From Neisseriales bacterium (lineage in GTDB: Bacteria > Pseudomonadota > Gammaproteobacteria > Burkholderiales > UBA11063): DNA of 7,443 nt. The position numbers and the translations under genes were made by a program. Below are positions 1 to 5,099 of this stretch, one piece after another. A model generated the notes under the pieces. That model was given only the letters and a program-made list of their open reading frames with translations, made no database searches and had not been told where the DNA came from. Position 1 is the first letter of the stretch; every line of letters starts with the position of its first letter. The stretch is taken from assembly GCA_008017145.1 (NCBI GenBank), contig SSGY01000090.1:1-7443 (forward strand), read 5' to 3'.

Positions 1-255
1 ACGCACCTATTTTTATAAGATTATAGACAAGTACAACATATCCATAAAAAAGGACGGCACAGGAAAATCTTATATAGACCCAAGCGAACTAGTCCGAGCT
101 ATGCCTACCGATATCATCAACAATGATTTATTATCTGCATTTATCGGGATAGATACACCAGATAACAACACAACCATACAAAACCCAACAATACAAGACA
201 CAACAAAAGACGAAGTAATAGAGCTACTAAAACAACAAGTAAAACACCTAAATGA
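1..255. repeat. Terminal redundancy, copy 1 (circular molecule)
   Basis: Bases 1-255 match 7189-7443 without any difference I can find. The repeat starts and stops in the middle of a coding sequence, and the reading frame runs smoothly from one copy into the rest of the gene. This is what a circular sequence looks like when it is read slightly past its start. The inferred unit length is 7188 bp. A true direct repeat in a linear molecule is possible but less likely. Confidence 0.93.
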
Positions 256-439
256 GCAGTTGGAAATAAGCCAAAAACAAGTATTTAGCTTATTGGATAC
301 TATAAATAAACAAACTCTACTACTCGAACACCGCCCAACACCACAAGACAACACAACCATACAAAAAACTACACCAGAATACAAGACATTTTTTGATGAA
401 TTACGCAAGAAATCTAAGAAAAAAAAGAAAGATAAATAA
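2..439 (+). CDS. HTH/coiled-coil plasmid DNA-binding protein, 3' part
   Basis: This is the C-terminal 145 codons plus stop of a gene whose ATG lies at 7139 on the circle; the complete protein is 162 residues. The N-terminal 50 residues form a small helix-turn-helix module (see the entry at 7139). A Thr/Asn/Gln/Pro-rich linker follows. A predicted coiled coil then includes ELLKQQVKHLNEQLEISQKQ and runs to a LLEHRP motif. The tail is very basic, with a run of lysines before the stop. This architecture resembles proteins annotated as plasmid replication DNA-binding protein in Moraxellaceae and related plasmids, where they often sit beside rep genes. No rep gene is present here, so its role (copy control, partition or regulation of the membrane-protein gene upstream) is inferred. 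A 19-bp direct repeat lies inside the gene (165-183 and 348-366). The family resemblance is from memory, not from a search. Confidence 0.85.
   Translation, partial: RTYFYKIIDKYNISIKKDGTGKSYIDPSELVRAMPTDIINNDLLSAFIGIDTPDNNTTIQNPTIQDTTKDEVIELLKQQVKHLNEQLEISQKQVFSLLDTINKQTLLLEHRPTPQDNTTIQKTTPEYKTFFDELRKKSKKKKKDK
165..366. repeat. 19-bp direct repeat pair inside the HTH gene
   Basis: The sequence acaacacaaccatacaaaa occurs at 165-183 and again at 348-366, exactly 183 bp (61 codons) apart and in the same frame. It encodes NTTIQ both times, once on each side of the coiled coil. The surrounding DNA is rich in A and C on the + strand. This may be an internal duplication or low-complexity drift; there are too few copies to call iterons. 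Confidence 0.6.
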
Positions 440-444
440 TAGTT

Positions 445-453
445 TGATATAAT
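445..453 (+). promoter_or_regulatory. Possible extended -10 promoter for an antisense RNA
   Basis: The sequence TGATATAAT is a perfect TGn plus TATAAT extended -10 element, just after the HTH gene stop. No good -35 is visible. A transcript from about 460 would run antisense through the whole small-peptide gene (495-596) and its leader, and could stop at the hairpin with a T-run at 701-737. The same nine bases form the likely promoter of the peptide gene on the opposite strand (678-686). Confidence 0.35.
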
Positions 454-462
454 ACTGACAAG

Positions 463-486
463 AAAAAACCGCACCCAAAAGTGCGG
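463..486 (-). terminator. Intrinsic terminator of the small-peptide gene
   Basis: Read on the - strand, CCGCAC, a six-base TTTTGG loop and GTGCGG form a perfect 6-bp stem, followed by six Ts (463-468). It begins 8 bases after the stop codon of the 33-residue peptide gene. The + strand side has no T-run, so it acts on the - strand only. Confidence 0.8.
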
Positions 487-494
487 CGAAAAAA

Positions 495-596
495 CTACTT
501 AATCAATTTAATTAATTGAATAAGCTGATTTACTAGATTTGTTACTGCAACAATGGCGAAAATTGCAACAGTTAATAAGTCAGTTAGCTTTTTCAT
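495..596 (-). CDS. 33-residue amphipathic membrane peptide, candidate type I toxin
   Basis: The ATG at 596 is preceded by a strong Shine-Dalgarno (AAGGGGGTGATACC) and the frame ends in TAG at 495. The peptide begins MKKLTDLLTVAIFAIVAVTN and continues LVNQLIQLIKLIK. It is a single predicted helix with a hydrophobic core and lysines at both ends, much like TisB- or Ldr/Fst-class toxins in size and character; I see no direct sequence identity to them. It is transcribed alone: an extended -10 promoter at 678-686, a roughly 75-nt leader with a long stem-loop, and its own terminator at 463-486. Type I toxins act at the inner membrane and are held down by an antisense RNA that blocks translation. 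A + strand promoter at 445-453 and a terminator at 701-737 could produce such an RNA. Toxin function is inferred from architecture only; another small membrane peptide role is possible. Confidence 0.6.
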   Translation of the reverse strand: MKKLTDLLTVAIFAIVAVTNLVNQLIQLIKLIK

Positions 597-612
597 GGTA
601 TCACCCCCTTAC

Positions 613-670
613 TCGCCTCAGAGTGAGTACCAACTGCTAGAGTGCAATCAAGACAGTTGGCACTCAGGCA
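613..670 (-). promoter_or_regulatory. Structured 5' leader of the small-peptide gene
   Basis: In the - strand transcript, GAGTGCCAACTG can pair with CAGTTGGTACTC across a 17-nt loop: a 12-bp stem with one mismatch. A second, overlapping palindrome, CTCACTCTGAG, lies just before the ribosome binding site and could compete with the first. Leaders that fold and hide or expose the start site are typical of type I toxin mRNAs. Confidence 0.5.
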
Positions 671-677
671 GAGCAAG

Positions 678-686
678 ATTATATCA
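678..686 (-). promoter_or_regulatory. Extended -10 promoter of the small-peptide gene
   Basis: On the - strand TGATATAAT gives a consensus -10 with the TGn extension, about 80 bases before the peptide ATG. The expected start is near 671. No clear -35 is present, which fits an extended -10 promoter. Confidence 0.55.
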
Positions 687-700
687 TGACCGCAAAAAAT

Positions 701-737
701 GAACGGACCAGGTATAAACCTGATCCGTTCTTTTTTT
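701..737. terminator. Bidirectional terminator downstream of the coupling-protein gene
   Basis: GAACGGACCAGGT and ACCTGATCCGTTC form a 13-bp stem with one mismatch and a four-base ATAA loop (701-730). Seven Ts follow on the + strand (731-737). On the - strand the tail is ATTTTTTG. It can therefore stop both coupling-protein transcripts (- strand) and any antisense RNA crossing the small-peptide gene (+ strand). Confidence 0.85.
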
Positions 738-763
738 GGGTCGGACAACCGAAGGGCGTCAGC

Positions 764-2635
764 CTATGAAAATCTATTTTTAAGCGCTTTTAATGGCGTC
801 TGAGGCAATTGATTCAACCCTGCGTGCACTTCTTCACCTCCACAATCAGAACGCTCTATAACGTTATTATTTACATGCACCTGAGTTAATGCTCTTGCTT
901 TATCAACCATTTGCAAAAACTCCTCTGAATCCTTGTTAAATTCGCCAGATAACAGCGGTAAATAACCGTTATAACACAACTCTAGCAACTCACCAGCAAC
1001 ATATAAAAAGTGCTCCCCAGTTCTTAATTTTGTAAGCAATTCTTTTGGATATCGAGCGTGTAACACTTTCTTTAATTTTTTTGTGCCCGTTGATTTATCT
1101 GTCAGTAATATTGATGTCTCTGTATCTTTTGTTTCTTCATGTATTATCTTAGTACCAGCATAATGCTCTTCAAATACTTCTAAAATTAAAGGGTCTCTAG
1201 TGCCATAAATGTACTCGTATGAATTATTAGACATGATAACAGATAACATTTGCTCAGAACTAAGCCCAATTTGTTTAATCTCAAGCAATGCACTTGTTTG
1301 ATACGCCGTTATTAGCTTAAAACCTTTTCCCGCCCCCTCTGTAAAGATATCTATAAAATCCTGTGAGGCATATTTCATAAACTCATCACCAATAACAGTA
1401 ACAATTTTACTAATTCGCTCTTGCGATCTTATAAATCGCAATGAGCTAATTAGTACAGATAATATCGCATTTTCGTCTTTAGTCTTAGCTTGAATGTACA
1501 AACAACCACCGCCACGAATTAAATCATCATACTTAAACCCATTTTTAGCATTAATACAAGGTTTATAACTTAATTTAGTTAATGCCGTTTGTAAGCTAGT
1601 TTGCTCTTTCTTCTTAGGGTCAAAAAATAAATCCATGTGATTAGTAACAATATCATAAATTGTTACCTCTTCAGGCGCGTTAGCTACAAACATAGCTATC
1701 TTTTGAGCTATAGCATCGTCTTGTTGAATATAGTAACTCGTAGCCATATCGTCAGTTTCTTCCAACCTAGCTAACTGCATTAAAATCTTCTTTAAAAAAT
1801 CGGCATCTTTTAATTGTAAGATATTAAACTGCGGTGGGGCAGTTAATGACAACTCTACATAATTATATGATTTACCATATTCATTAGCATACTTCCAAAG
1901 AATCGGAGCCATAACGTCATCGCCACCATCTTTAGAATCACACATAACAACAAATTCATCATAAGCTAATAATTGAACTGCTATATTTTGTATAGCTACG
2001 TTTTTACCTGTTTGGCTGCGTCCAGTACTGTTTCCGTGAGATTTTTTAATAAATGAATCATAATCGCAATATATCGGATTTCCGCTCACATCTAAAGACA
2101 TAAAAATTTTTCTATTTTTAAAATCGTAATAATCTGCGGGATTGTATTTTTTTAATTTAAGATTGTCATGATTTTTATATATTTCTTCTGTACTCGTTAA
2201 TGTCGTTAGTGGTCTATGTGTTTTACTATCTATCCATTTTGTAATTTTTCCGCTTATGTCTCTAGCTCCATGAAGAAAAAACCACGCTGTAAATCCACCA
2301 GAAAAAACCCACCATAAAAACCAATAACGCAAGTCAAAATTAAACTCTTGCCAATGTAAAAAACCAAGTACATCACAACCAAGCCAATACACAGCAATTA
2401 GTGCAGGGATGGCGCATATAAAAGCCATTAATGCACCAAATAAACCACGACCAGAAAACAACACGGCTAATACTATTGATGTAGATACGGTAACACCTAA
2501 AAAAATCCGTGTAATTCTCCACGAGTAAGGTATTACAGAACTAATAAATAAATGGTTTAGTATAGATAAAATTTTATTTTCGAATATCAACCAACCCAAA
2601 CTCAGTAGTATAAAAAAGTAAATAAACTTTTTCAT
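764..2635 (-). CDS. mobB: MobB-type type IV coupling protein (VirD4/TraD ATPase)
   Basis: This 623-residue protein is the right size for a conjugative coupling protein, which brings the relaxase-DNA complex to a type IV secretion channel. About four membrane segments occupy residues 3-18, 41-60, 66-90 and 104-122. A RecA-like ATPase follows. Its Walker A is STGRSQTGKN (G205 to N212); the usual Ser/Thr after the lysine is Asn here. A VVMCDSKDGG segment (229-238) matches the 'v-x-DxK-G' strand of TraD/VirD4. Walker B is VTVIGDEF (412-419, D417 E418), followed by GKGFKLITAYQTSAL (436-450), the family's sensor region. The C-terminal LRTGEHFLYVAG (537-548) is also typical. The C-terminal 60 residues are unrecognised. 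The start codon has only a weak GGGA site. The symbol is by analogy with CloDF13, whose MobB is a coupling protein paired with relaxase MobC. The gene lies apart from the relaxase operon, beyond a 620-bp repeat region. Confidence 0.85.
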   Translation of the reverse strand: MKKFIYFFILLSLGWLIFENKILSILNHLFISSVIPYSWRITRIFLGVTVSTSIVLAVLFSGRGLFGALMAFICAIPALIAVYWLGCDVLGFLHWQEFNFDLRYWFLWWVFSGGFTAWFFLHGARDISGKITKWIDSKTHRPLTTLTSTEEIYKNHDNLKLKKYNPADYYDFKNRKIFMSLDVSGNPIYCDYDSFIKKSHGNSTGRSQTGKNVAIQNIAVQLLAYDEFVVMCDSKDGGDDVMAPILWKYANEYGKSYNYVELSLTAPPQFNILQLKDADFLKKILMQLARLEETDDMATSYYIQQDDAIAQKIAMFVANAPEEVTIYDIVTNHMDLFFDPKKKEQTSLQTALTKLSYKPCINAKNGFKYDDLIRGGGCLYIQAKTKDENAILSVLISSLRFIRSQERISKIVTVIGDEFMKYASQDFIDIFTEGAGKGFKLITAYQTSALLEIKQIGLSSEQMLSVIMSNNSYEYIYGTRDPLILEVFEEHYAGTKIIHEETKDTETSILLTDKSTGTKKLKKVLHARYPKELLTKLRTGEHFLYVAGELLELCYNGYLPLLSGEFNKDSEEFLQMVDKARALTQVHVNNNVIERSDCGGEEVHAGLNQLPQTPLKALKNRFS

Positions 2636-2691
2636 AAATTAAATCCCATTAAAAATACAAGTTTATAATACCAACCGAGACAGTCGGGGGC

Positions 2692-2711
2692 GGGGCTTAT
2701 TTTAAAGCCCC
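2692..2711. repeat. Inverted repeat, GGGGCTT/AAGCCCC
   Basis: GGGGCTT (2692-2698) and AAGCCCC (2705-2711) form a 7-bp stem with a six-base AT-only loop. The hairpin lies between the coupling-protein gene and the CCAA hairpin array, about 60 bp upstream of the coupling-protein start. Without a T-run it is not a standard terminator. Confidence 0.6.
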
Positions 2712-2717
2712 CGAGCT

Positions 2718-2832
2718 GTTGCATACCCAAGTATGCAACCCAAAAACAAAACGCCCAAGCGTTGCAGCTTTTTGGGTCGGGTGAATAAACATAAATTTAT
2801 CGCCCAAGCGATAAAAAGACGCCCAAGCGTCT
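2718..2832. repeat. Array of four hairpins with identical CCAA loops
   Basis: Four perfect hairpins share the loop CCAA (TTGG on the - strand) but have different stems: GTTGCATAC/GTATGCAAC (2718-2739), ACGC/GCGT (2751-2762), TTTATCGC/GCGATAAA (2796-2815) and AGACGC/GCGTCT (2817-2832). The last three share the eight central bases GCCCAAGC. Different stems that keep their base pairing while the loop stays constant point to selection on the hairpin itself, as DNA or RNA. Function unknown; candidates are protein-binding DNA hairpins near an origin of transfer, or RNA-binding loops. Confidence 0.75.
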
Positions 2833-2936
2833 GCTTTATGTTTAGAGGGGTATCCCCTGCCCGCCCGCCTCTCGCCTTAATCCCCAGATTAAGCGAACGA
2901 GGCTACCCCACTCACAAGGTAATAACAAGACGATAG
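2733..2936 (+). CDS. Doubtful 67-residue frame with RGVSPA-type motif
   Basis: A + strand frame runs through the CCAA hairpins and into the left arm of the large inverted repeat. It encodes a basic protein with the segments FMFRGVSPARPPLALIP and LSERGYPTHKVITRR. The RGVSPA...RGYPT pattern recalls small Icd/Ash-like frames near the immunity region of P4-type satellite prophages, where the conserved thing may be structured RNA. There is no clear Shine-Dalgarno, and the hairpins fall in different codon phases, so nucleotide structure probably explains the open frame. The P4 resemblance is from memory. Confidence 0.25.
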   Translation: MQPKNKTPKRCSFLGRVNKHKFIAQAIKRRPSVCFMFRGVSPARPPLALIPRLSERGYPTHKVITRR

Positions 2937-3053
2937 CCCCTCAGGGCGTCATTGTCGCAGTGATTACCGTGCTCCCATTACATAATAAATAGCATAATTT
3001 ATATGGCTGGGAGTGGGGTAGCCTCGTTCGCTTGGCGAATTGGCGGGCGGGCA
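2858..3053. repeat. Large interrupted inverted repeat (cruciform-forming), candidate oriT or satellite-type RNA element
   Basis: A perfect 23-bp inverted repeat (2891-2913 and 3011-3033, reading AAGCGAACGAGGCTACCCCA on the left) is framed by a second 12-bp inverted repeat, TGCCCGCCCGCC (2858-2869) and its complement (3042-3053). The arms are offset by 21 and 8 bases. The 97-bp loop holds nested stems: GGTAAT/ATTACC (2918-2923, 2963-2968), around ACAA/TTGT and GACG...CGTC, with GCCC-CTCA-GGGC (2936-2947) at the tip. Beside it, CTCCCA/TGGGAG (2972-2977, 3008-3013) encloses ATAAAT/ATTTAT. Small hairpins also lie in the arms (2876-2893 with a CCCA loop; 3027-3039). It lies beyond the mob operon terminator, so action at the DNA level, such as an origin of transfer, is plausible but unproven. 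Confidence 0.7.
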
Positions 3054-3066
3054 ATTAAATCAACGC

Positions 3067-3119
3067 AAACCGCCCCAGTGGTTTAATATTTGTAGGGCGT
3101 TCAGCCCGTAGGCAAATAT
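3067..3119. repeat. Two further hairpins in the gene-free block
   Basis: AAACC/GGTTT (3067-3071, 3080-3084) forms a short hairpin. ATATTTG/CAAATAT (3086-3092, 3113-3119) encloses GGGC-GTTCA-GCCC (3095-3107). They continue the dense run of inverted repeats between 2692 and 3184. Confidence 0.5.
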
Positions 3120-3126
3120 GGCGTTG

Positions 3127-3184
3127 TATGTGGTGTTTATAGTGGCGCAAATTAATTGCGCTACTATACTAAATACACCACATA
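3127..3184. repeat. 58-bp near-perfect inverted repeat
   Basis: The outer arms TATGTGGTGT (3127-3136) and ACACCACATA (3175-3184) match perfectly. The inner arms TATAGTGGCGCAA (3138-3150) and TTGCGCTACTATA (3156-3168) match with a single G-T pair around a five-base ATTAA loop. It lies just beyond the terminator of the mob operon and is probably not part of that transcript. This suggests a DNA site such as a relaxase, accessory-protein or resolution site. Confidence 0.7.
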
Positions 3185-3219
3185 TTATAACACTATCAAC
3201 ACAACTATAACAAGATAAT

Positions 3220-3246
3220 AAAAAATCCCCCATGTTACAACGGGGG
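3220..3246 (-). terminator. Intrinsic terminator of the mob operon
   Basis: On the - strand, CCCCC and GGGGG (3242-3246 and 3227-3231) form a stem around a 10-base loop, followed by A and six Ts. It lies 10 bases after the stop of the last operon gene. Confidence 0.85.
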
Positions 3247-3256
3247 CTATATATTT

Positions 3257-3487
3257 TTATAATAATTCTGCGGGTTTACTCTCAATTTCAAGCTCTGCTT
3301 TTTTATTAATTTGCTTTAATTCAGCAATTAATTTTTTAGCAAAATTATCAAAATCTAAACTAATATTTTGATGATGATTTGCATTAAATGTTTTCAATTC
3401 GTGCTCAAATTCATCAGCTAATTTTTTACTAACTGTAATTGATAATTTTGTTTTTTCTTGTGCTTTAATTGTTTTAATAAGTCCCAT
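3257..3487 (-). CDS. Small ribbon-helix-helix-like protein, last gene of mob operon
   Basis: This 76-residue, lysine-rich protein starts at an ATG with a modest AGTGAG ribosome site, 25 bp after the lipoprotein gene. KTKLSITVSKKLADEFEHEL (13-32) could be the beta strand and first helix of a ribbon-helix-helix fold. FDNFAKKLIAELKQINKK (46-63) could be the second helix. Proteins of this fold are common accessory factors that bind origins of transfer or repress mob operons, which suits its place next to the inverted-repeat block. The assignment rests on pattern alone; the spacing between the helices is longer than in classic members, so it may be something else. An intrinsic terminator follows directly. 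Confidence 0.7.
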   Translation of the reverse strand: MGLIKTIKAQEKTKLSITVSKKLADEFEHELKTFNANHHQNISLDFDNFAKKLIAELKQINKKAELEIESKPAELL

Positions 3488-3512
3488 TTTTTAGCTCACT
3501 TTCTAAATTTAT

Positions 3513-4514
3513 TTATTTTGCTTTTATTGATGTATCTGCACCATTACTATTACTATTTGATGTGCTATTATTTAAGTCAATTTTTACAGATTTAGCTTGT
3601 TCTAATCCATTACTATACTCTATTTTTGAAGTATATGTTTGTCCAGATAAATTCCCAGAACCAAACCAAGTGTCATTATTTTTATACCAAACTGTTCCAG
3701 AATTATTACAAGTAATAGAGCTATCATCAACTTGAAATTGACGACCACTAACACCTGTTAAATTAGCTATATAATGTGCAGAATTAACAATTTTACTATG
3801 GCTCTCAATTAATCCAAGTATCTTTTCTGCACTAATACTAAAAAATGCTTGTTGAATAAATTTAATTGCAGAATCTTCATCTTTAAACGTTTTATTAATC
3901 ATCTGTTCTGCAATAATAGTTTCAATATCATTAGCTAATAACACCACTTGATAATTTGCTGCCATTTCTGCACCCCTATCACCACCATACCAACCTATAC
4001 AAATAGAATTAGCCTCTTTAATAGCCTTTATTGTAGAATAGAAAATGACAAATTTAGCCATATTGTTAAAATCTTTTTTCTGCATATCATTTAGATAATT
4101 AGCATACATATTTGATAAGATTACTGCATCATTTTTATTTAAAGATTCCATTTGATGATAATAATTACTTTCTCCACTTTCATTATGAATAAATGCATTA
4201 TAATCGCCCATTACTGCACCTCTTATTTGCTCACTTTCAAATATTTTATTTAGAAAAAAATCGCCAGTTTTCGAAGCAATATCTGCCTGACTCGTAAATT
4301 TATCTACATTCATTTTTTGAAATGCTGTTGCAATAATAGTAGCTGTTTTTACTTCTTTAATTGTAACATCTTTTCTACCAATAAAAAGACTTTTAACTTT
4401 TGATATAGTTGTATTATCTGTATATAAATCTTCATTATTATTTGAAGTACTAGCACCACTACAACCAGATAAAACAACACAACAACCAAGTAACATACAC
4501 AAAATTTTATTCAT
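3513..4514 (-). CDS. 333-residue outer-membrane-type lipoprotein of unknown function
   Basis: The ATG at 4514 is chosen over the TTG one codon upstream because GGAGG sits 7 bases before the ATG and only 4 before the TTG. The start, MNKILCMLLGCCVVLSGCSG, is a textbook lipoprotein signal: lipobox LSGC with Cys18 as the lipidated residue, and Ser at +2, which predicts sorting to the outer membrane. The mature protein is mostly helical up to about residue 245 (a Tyr/Asn-rich middle with IGWYGGDRGAEMAANYQ). A Gly/Ser/Asn-rich region likely forms beta structure (from about 250, with GTVWYKNNDTWFGSGNLSG), and the tail is Ser/Asn-rich. I do not recognise the family. Lying between the relaxase and a small DNA-binding protein, it could be an entry-exclusion or mating-contact factor. 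That role is inferred from position only. Confidence 0.85.
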   Translation of the reverse strand: MNKILCMLLGCCVVLSGCSGASTSNNNEDLYTDNTTISKVKSLFIGRKDVTIKEVKTATIIATAFQKMNVDKFTSQADIASKTGDFFLNKIFESEQIRGAVMGDYNAFIHNESGESNYYHQMESLNKNDAVILSNMYANYLNDMQKKDFNNMAKFVIFYSTIKAIKEANSICIGWYGGDRGAEMAANYQVVLLANDIETIIAEQMINKTFKDEDSAIKFIQQAFFSISAEKILGLIESHSKIVNSAHYIANLTGVSGRQFQVDDSSITCNNSGTVWYKNNDTWFGSGNLSGQTYTSKIEYSNGLEQAKSVKIDLNNSTSNSNSNGADTSIKAK

Positions 4515-4528
4515 CAAATAACCTCCAT

Positions 4529-4879
4529 TTATTTATTAAATTCATCATAAACACTACTATTAGTATTCTGATTAAGCTCATTATTTAATCGTCTTTTTAT
4601 ATTATCTGTAGCGCTCTCACGCTGATTATTTATTCTACTTTGCTCATCATACAATATATTAAGTTTTACCTGTTCGCTTTCAACTATAGCAGAATTATGC
4701 GCAATCTCTGTAGCTGATTTATCGCCCCATCTGCGATCAAAATCAGCGTCAAATTTAGCAGTTTCAACTCTCATTTCTTGATGCTTTACATCTATATCCT
4801 TATTAACTTTTTCACTTTGATACATGTATAGCAGTGTAGCTATAATCATTAATGGTACTGCAAATAAAAAGGCTTTCAC
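4529..4879 (-). CDS. Membrane-anchored coiled-coil protein (116 residues)
   Basis: The start is GTG at 4879, supported by a GAGGTAG ribosome site about 7 bases upstream; the first in-frame ATG would cut into the membrane segment. Residues 1-20 (MKAFLFAVPLMIIATLLYMY) form one transmembrane helix or uncleaved signal anchor. The rest is charged and helical, with a predicted coiled coil (about 25-105), an RRWGD motif near residue 50, and an Asn/Gln-rich end. It starts 7 bp after the preceding gene and ends 14 bp before the lipoprotein start, so the three are probably translated together. The family is unknown. A small anchored periplasmic protein next to a lipoprotein recalls two-part entry-exclusion systems, but no sequence link was seen. 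Confidence 0.8.
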   Translation of the reverse strand: MKAFLFAVPLMIIATLLYMYQSEKVNKDIDVKHQEMRVETAKFDADFDRRWGDKSATEIAHNSAIVESEQVKLNILYDEQSRINNQRESATDNIKRRLNNELNQNTNSSVYDEFNK

Positions 4880-4886
4880 TAATAAA

Positions 4887-5099
4887 CTACCTCACAAGTA
4901 AATTAAATAACTTAGTCTTTTGATTTTCATATTTTAGGTTTATTGCAATCAATTTTTGTTGCCCAACATAAGAAAATAGCTCTCGTTTAGTATAACGCAA
5001 ATTTAAGACTATTATTCTAAATGAATGAAAATTCATACATAACCATCGAGCTATTAACCAAACTGGAAACTTCAAACAAATTTTTAGATTTTTAAGCAT
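4887..5099 (-). CDS. 70-residue basic protein overlapping the relaxase stop
   Basis: The ATG at 5099 overlaps the relaxase stop codon (ATGCTTAA, 8-bp overlap). It has GAGGAG about 10 bases upstream, inside the end of the relaxase gene: a clear translational-coupling arrangement. A longer frame from 5132 exists but has no comparable ribosome site. The product begins MLKNLKICLKFPVWLIARWL. It is rich in Lys, Arg, Leu and aromatics, with a net charge near +11. A weakly hydrophobic stretch lies near residues 8-24 and the rest alternates hydrophobic and basic residues. It resembles no family I know. Its stop is 7 bp before the next gene. It could be a small DNA-binding or membrane-associated helper; the alternative is a degenerated 3' remnant of the relaxase region. 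Confidence 0.55.
   Translation of the reverse strand: MLKNLKICLKFPVWLIARWLCMNFHSFRIIVLNLRYTKRELFSYVGQQKLIAINLKYENQKTKLFNLLVR

Noticed and set aside
70..474. Long - strand frame of 134 codons over the HTH gene
   Set aside because: It is the antisense shadow of the HTH gene, which has a coherent domain layout and joins across the window ends. The shadow's Ser/Cys/Phe-rich product and lack of a ribosome site argue against it.
479..487. AAGTGCGGC, one base from the Haemophilus uptake signal
   Set aside because: A single inexact copy in a terminator stem is too weak to assign a Pasteurellaceae host.
2718..2832. CRISPR-like repeat array
   Set aside because: Only the loop and flanking few bases recur; the spacing is short and irregular and there are no cas genes.
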